A stretch of DNA of 7,384 nt from Thermoplasmata archaeon (lineage in GTDB: Archaea > Thermoplasmatota > Thermoplasmata > Lutacidiplasmatales > UBA184): assembly GCA_030046135.1 (NCBI GenBank), contig JASIEC010000010.1, positions 1 to 7,384 on the forward strand, in the 5' to 3' direction. Shown piece by piece: positions 5,590 through 7,384 of this stretch. Made by a program: the position numbers and the translations under genes. The notes beneath the pieces were generated by a model. The model ran no database searches. It was not told where the DNA came from and was given only the letters and a program-made list of their open reading frames with translations. How positions within the stretch are numbered: the stretch's first letter is position 1; every line of letters begins with the position of its first letter.

Positions 5590-6972
5590 TCAAGACGGTG
5601 ACTGGGACGCGGCGGAGGATCGCCCGCCGGGATGATCGGGGGACCGGACCTGGGCGTCCGCGATCCCGAGGGCTGCGTCGAGGGCGTCGACCCCCCGGTC
5701 GATCTCCTCCCTCGTGACGATCAACGGCGGGGCGATGACCAGGTGAGAGACCCACGAGAGCACGTAGACCCCCCGGCGCATCATCTCCGCGGCGACAGCG
5801 TCCGCGACGAGCGGTCGGCCGACGAGCTTTTCCTCGGGGCTGTTGAACGGCTCCTTCGTCGCGCGGTCCCGCACGAGTTCGACGGCCGCGAAGAGGCCGA
5901 GGCCCCGGACGTCGCCCACGGACGGATGGTGCTCGGCGATCCCCCGTAGCCGGGCGAGCAGGTACTCCCCGTCGCGTCGCGACTTCTCGACGAGACCGAG
6001 ACGACGGTACTCCGCCAGCGCGGCGACCGCCGCGGCCAGGGCCACGGGATGCGACTCGTAGGTGTGCCCGACGGGCAGGAACCGGTCCCGGAACGCCTCG
6101 TAGAGCTCGACGGACGTGGCCGTGAGACCGAGCGGAACATACCCTCCGGTGATCCCCTTCGCGGTCGTCAGGATGTCGGGGATGACGTGCCAGCGGTCCA
6201 CGGCGAACCACTCCCCGACGCGTCCCCAGCCGGTCATCACCTCGTCCGCGATGAGGAGCACGCCCCGTCGACGGGTGATCTCCCGGATCTTCGGAAGGTA
6301 CTCGGGGACGGGAACGAGGACCCCGTTCGTGCCGACCACGGGCTCGACGATCATCGCGGCCACGTCCCGCTCCTCGTCGAGCTTCGTCGCGACCTCGTCG
6401 GCGCAGGCGACGTGGCAGTCCGGGTAGGTGAGTCCGAGCGGACAGCGATAGCAGTAGCAGTCCGGCGCGAAGACGGTCCCCGGGACCTCGTGGACGCCGT
6501 GGAGGGGGATCCGCCGGAGGTCGCCGCTCACCGAGAACGAGGCGGCGGTCGAGCCGTGGTAGGAGCGGGTCCGGGAGAGGATCTTCGAGCGCCCGGTGGC
6601 AAGACGGGCGATCTTGAGCGCGGCCTCGTTCGCCTCGGTCCCGGAAGTGCTGAAGAAGTATCGGCGAACGCCGCGGGGAAGGACCTCCCCGAGCGCCGCG
6701 CTGAGCGCGGCCCGGGGGGGCGTCGCGAAGCCGGGGCTCGCGTACGCGAGCGTCCGGGCCTGCTCGGAGATCGCGTCGACGACCGCTCGGTTGCCGTGTC
6801 CGAGGTTCGAGGCGACGATCTGCGAGGAGAAGTCGAGGTACTCCCGGCCCCGATCGTCCCAGAATCGTGATCCCTCCGCCCGGGAGACAGACCGGGGAGC
6901 CCACGCTCCCTGGCGCTGCCAGCCCGCGAAGTTCGTCTCCCGCACGAGCCGGGCGGAGGCGTCGTCGTCCAT
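5590..6972 (-). CDS. Class III PLP-dependent aminotransferase
   Basis: This 460-residue fold-type I enzyme moves an amino group between an omega- or alpha-amine and a keto acid. Visible landmarks are the phosphate-binding STSGTEANEAALK (108-120), the ring-stacking YHG (138-140), the DEVMTGWGR signature (243-251) with D243 contacting the pyridine nitrogen, the Schiff-base lysine K272 in TTAKGITGGYVPLG, and T304 in VGHTYESHP. An insertion at 171-190 has five cysteines (172, 174, 177, 186, 190). A similar CYRCP...C...CA segment occurs, as I recall, in aminotransferases annotated as taurine or omega-amino-acid specific. The substrate is therefore unresolved: taurine, beta-alanine, GABA and polyamine derivatives are all possible. 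The ATG at 6970-6972 precedes a typical N-terminus. The last 25 or so residues are polar and probably disordered. It lies 55 bases after the VOC gene and 22 bases before the methyltransferase. Confidence 0.93.
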   Translation of the reverse strand: MDDDASARLVRETNFAGWQRQGAWAPRSVSRAEGSRFWDDRGREYLDFSSQIVASNLGHGNRAVVDAISEQARTLAYASPGFATPPRAALSAALGEVLPRGVRRYFFSTSGTEANEAALKIARLATGRSKILSRTRSYHGSTAASFSVSGDLRRIPLHGVHEVPGTVFAPDCYCYRCPLGLTYPDCHVACADEVATKLDEERDVAAMIVEPVVGTNGVLVPVPEYLPKIREITRRRGVLLIADEVMTGWGRVGEWFAVDRWHVIPDILTTAKGITGGYVPLGLTATSVELYEAFRDRFLPVGHTYESHPVALAAAVAALAEYRRLGLVEKSRRDGEYLLARLRGIAEHHPSVGDVRGLGLFAAVELVRDRATKEPFNSPEEKLVGRPLVADAVAAEMMRRGVYVLSWVSHLVIAPPLIVTREEIDRGVDALDAALGIADAQVRSPDHPGGRSSAASQSPS

Positions 6973-7027
6973 GCGTGCCGTCCCGGCCGCCCAGCGGCCG
7001 CCCGCTCATGTCGTTTCGCCGAAAGCG

Positions 7028-7384
7028 TCACCGACGCGACCGAGCGCGTCGCCGACGGGGACGCGCCGGGCCGAACGCCTCGAGCCAGTTGCCGTCCGGG
7101 TCGCGGACATACACGAGGCGGGTCTTTCGCTCCACGAACTCGAGCGCCGGGCGCCCCCCCGCTCGGAGCACCCCGCGCTTCCAAGCGGCGGGATCGGGGG
7201 CGTAGAACCCGAAATGGTCGAACTCCGTCCCCTGACGGATCGGTTCGTAGAACCGGTTGCCGCGGGGGTAGTAGTTCAGCTCGAGCCTGTGCGTCGAGGC
7301 GGGATACCGGAGGTGGACCCACTCGCCCCCGTGCTCCATCGTCCCGCGGTCCACCACGCGAAATCCCAACTTTCGGTAGAAGGC
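7028..7384 (-). CDS. VOC / glyoxalase-family protein, N-terminus outside window
   Basis: The frame runs into the right edge, leaving 118 visible residues. A TTG at 7367-7369 could be read as a start, but the codons before it (AFYRK) continue the classic VOC opening FYRKLGFRVV, so the true start is outside. The domain is recognisable from this opening, HRLELNYYP (a metal-ligand Glu region), FDHFGFY (His ligand region) and YVRDPDGNWLEAF (the last strand and its Glu). The first metal-ligand His would be upstream of the window. Members of this fold bind a divalent metal and include lactoylglutathione lyase, extradiol dioxygenases and antibiotic-binding proteins. The motifs here resemble the glyoxalase I branch, but the substrate cannot be assigned. 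The protein ends in an Arg-rich tail (PARPRRRRARSRR). It is the first visible gene of the leftward array with the aminotransferase. Confidence 0.85.
   Translation of the reverse strand, partial: AFYRKLGFRVVDRGTMEHGGEWVHLRYPASTHRLELNYYPRGNRFYEPIRQGTEFDHFGFYAPDPAAWKRGVLRAGGRPALEFVERKTRLVYVRDPDGNWLEAFGPARPRRRRARSRR

Noticed and set aside
5540..7009. A 489-codon minus-strand frame overlapping the aminotransferase
   Set aside because: It is the same strand in another frame, rich in Arg and Pro. The aminotransferase frame carries every catalytic motif.
7028..7090. Frameshift at the end of the VOC gene, suggested by its Arg-rich tail
   Set aside because: The VOC domain is already complete at DPDGNWLEAF. 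A short basic tail in GC-rich DNA needs no frameshift, and neither alternative frame continues a known domain.
1..7384. CRISPR arrays, insertion-sequence ends or long direct repeats
   Set aside because: I found no regularly spaced repeats, terminal inverted repeats or transposase. The only repeats seen are the short operator-like dyads and hairpins.

Overview
This is a GC-rich window, roughly two thirds G+C by eye, and it looks archaeal. The evidence for archaea is: an AT-rich TATA-type box about 26-30 bases ahead of several gene starts, giving leaderless or nearly leaderless mRNAs; a tRNA-Ile whose body matches archaeal tRNA-Ile2; a tRNA-Asn interrupted by a short intron in the T-loop; no encoded CCA; and a winged-helix regulator of a type common in Euryarchaeota. 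A high-GC member of Thermoplasmatota, such as a soil or sediment lineage, is my best guess. That placement is inference, not shown by the sequence.

Layout. Bases 1-492 (+) hold the C-terminal part of a hemerythrin-like (HHE) protein. A complete tyrosine recombinase follows at 568-1521 (+). It converges on a DHA2-type 14-helix drug exporter (1596-3233, -), which is divergent from a TetR-family repressor (3314-3898, +). Their 80-base shared promoter region carries a TATA box and two 9-base dyad sites that look like operators. Next come two minus-strand tRNA genes, tRNA-Ile with anticodon UAU (3930-4004) and tRNA-Asn(GUU) with a 32-base T-loop intron (4021-4124). Upstream of them, on the same strand, is a small winged-helix regulator (4151-4546). 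The right third is a minus-strand array transcribed leftward: a VOC/glyoxalase-type protein cut by the window edge (7028-7384), a class III PLP aminotransferase (5590-6972) and a beta-class DNA methyltransferase (4683-5567).

How the parts work together. The exporter and TetR form a standard self-regulated efflux module. The tRNAs probably form one transcript, with a promoter overlapping the regulator's stop codon. The VOC, aminotransferase and methyltransferase genes are close enough to be cotranscribed, but no shared pathway is evident. The integrase has no visible element boundaries, so I do not call a mobile element.

The most notable content is in the tRNAs. The isoleucine tRNA carries U34 where nearly all archaea use a C34 that is modified to agmatidine, yet no ATA codon occurs in any gene here. 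The tRNA-Asn intron sits in the T-loop and does not fold into a strict bulge-helix-bulge. The tetranucleotide CTAG is also completely absent from the window. I see no clear new multi-gene system.
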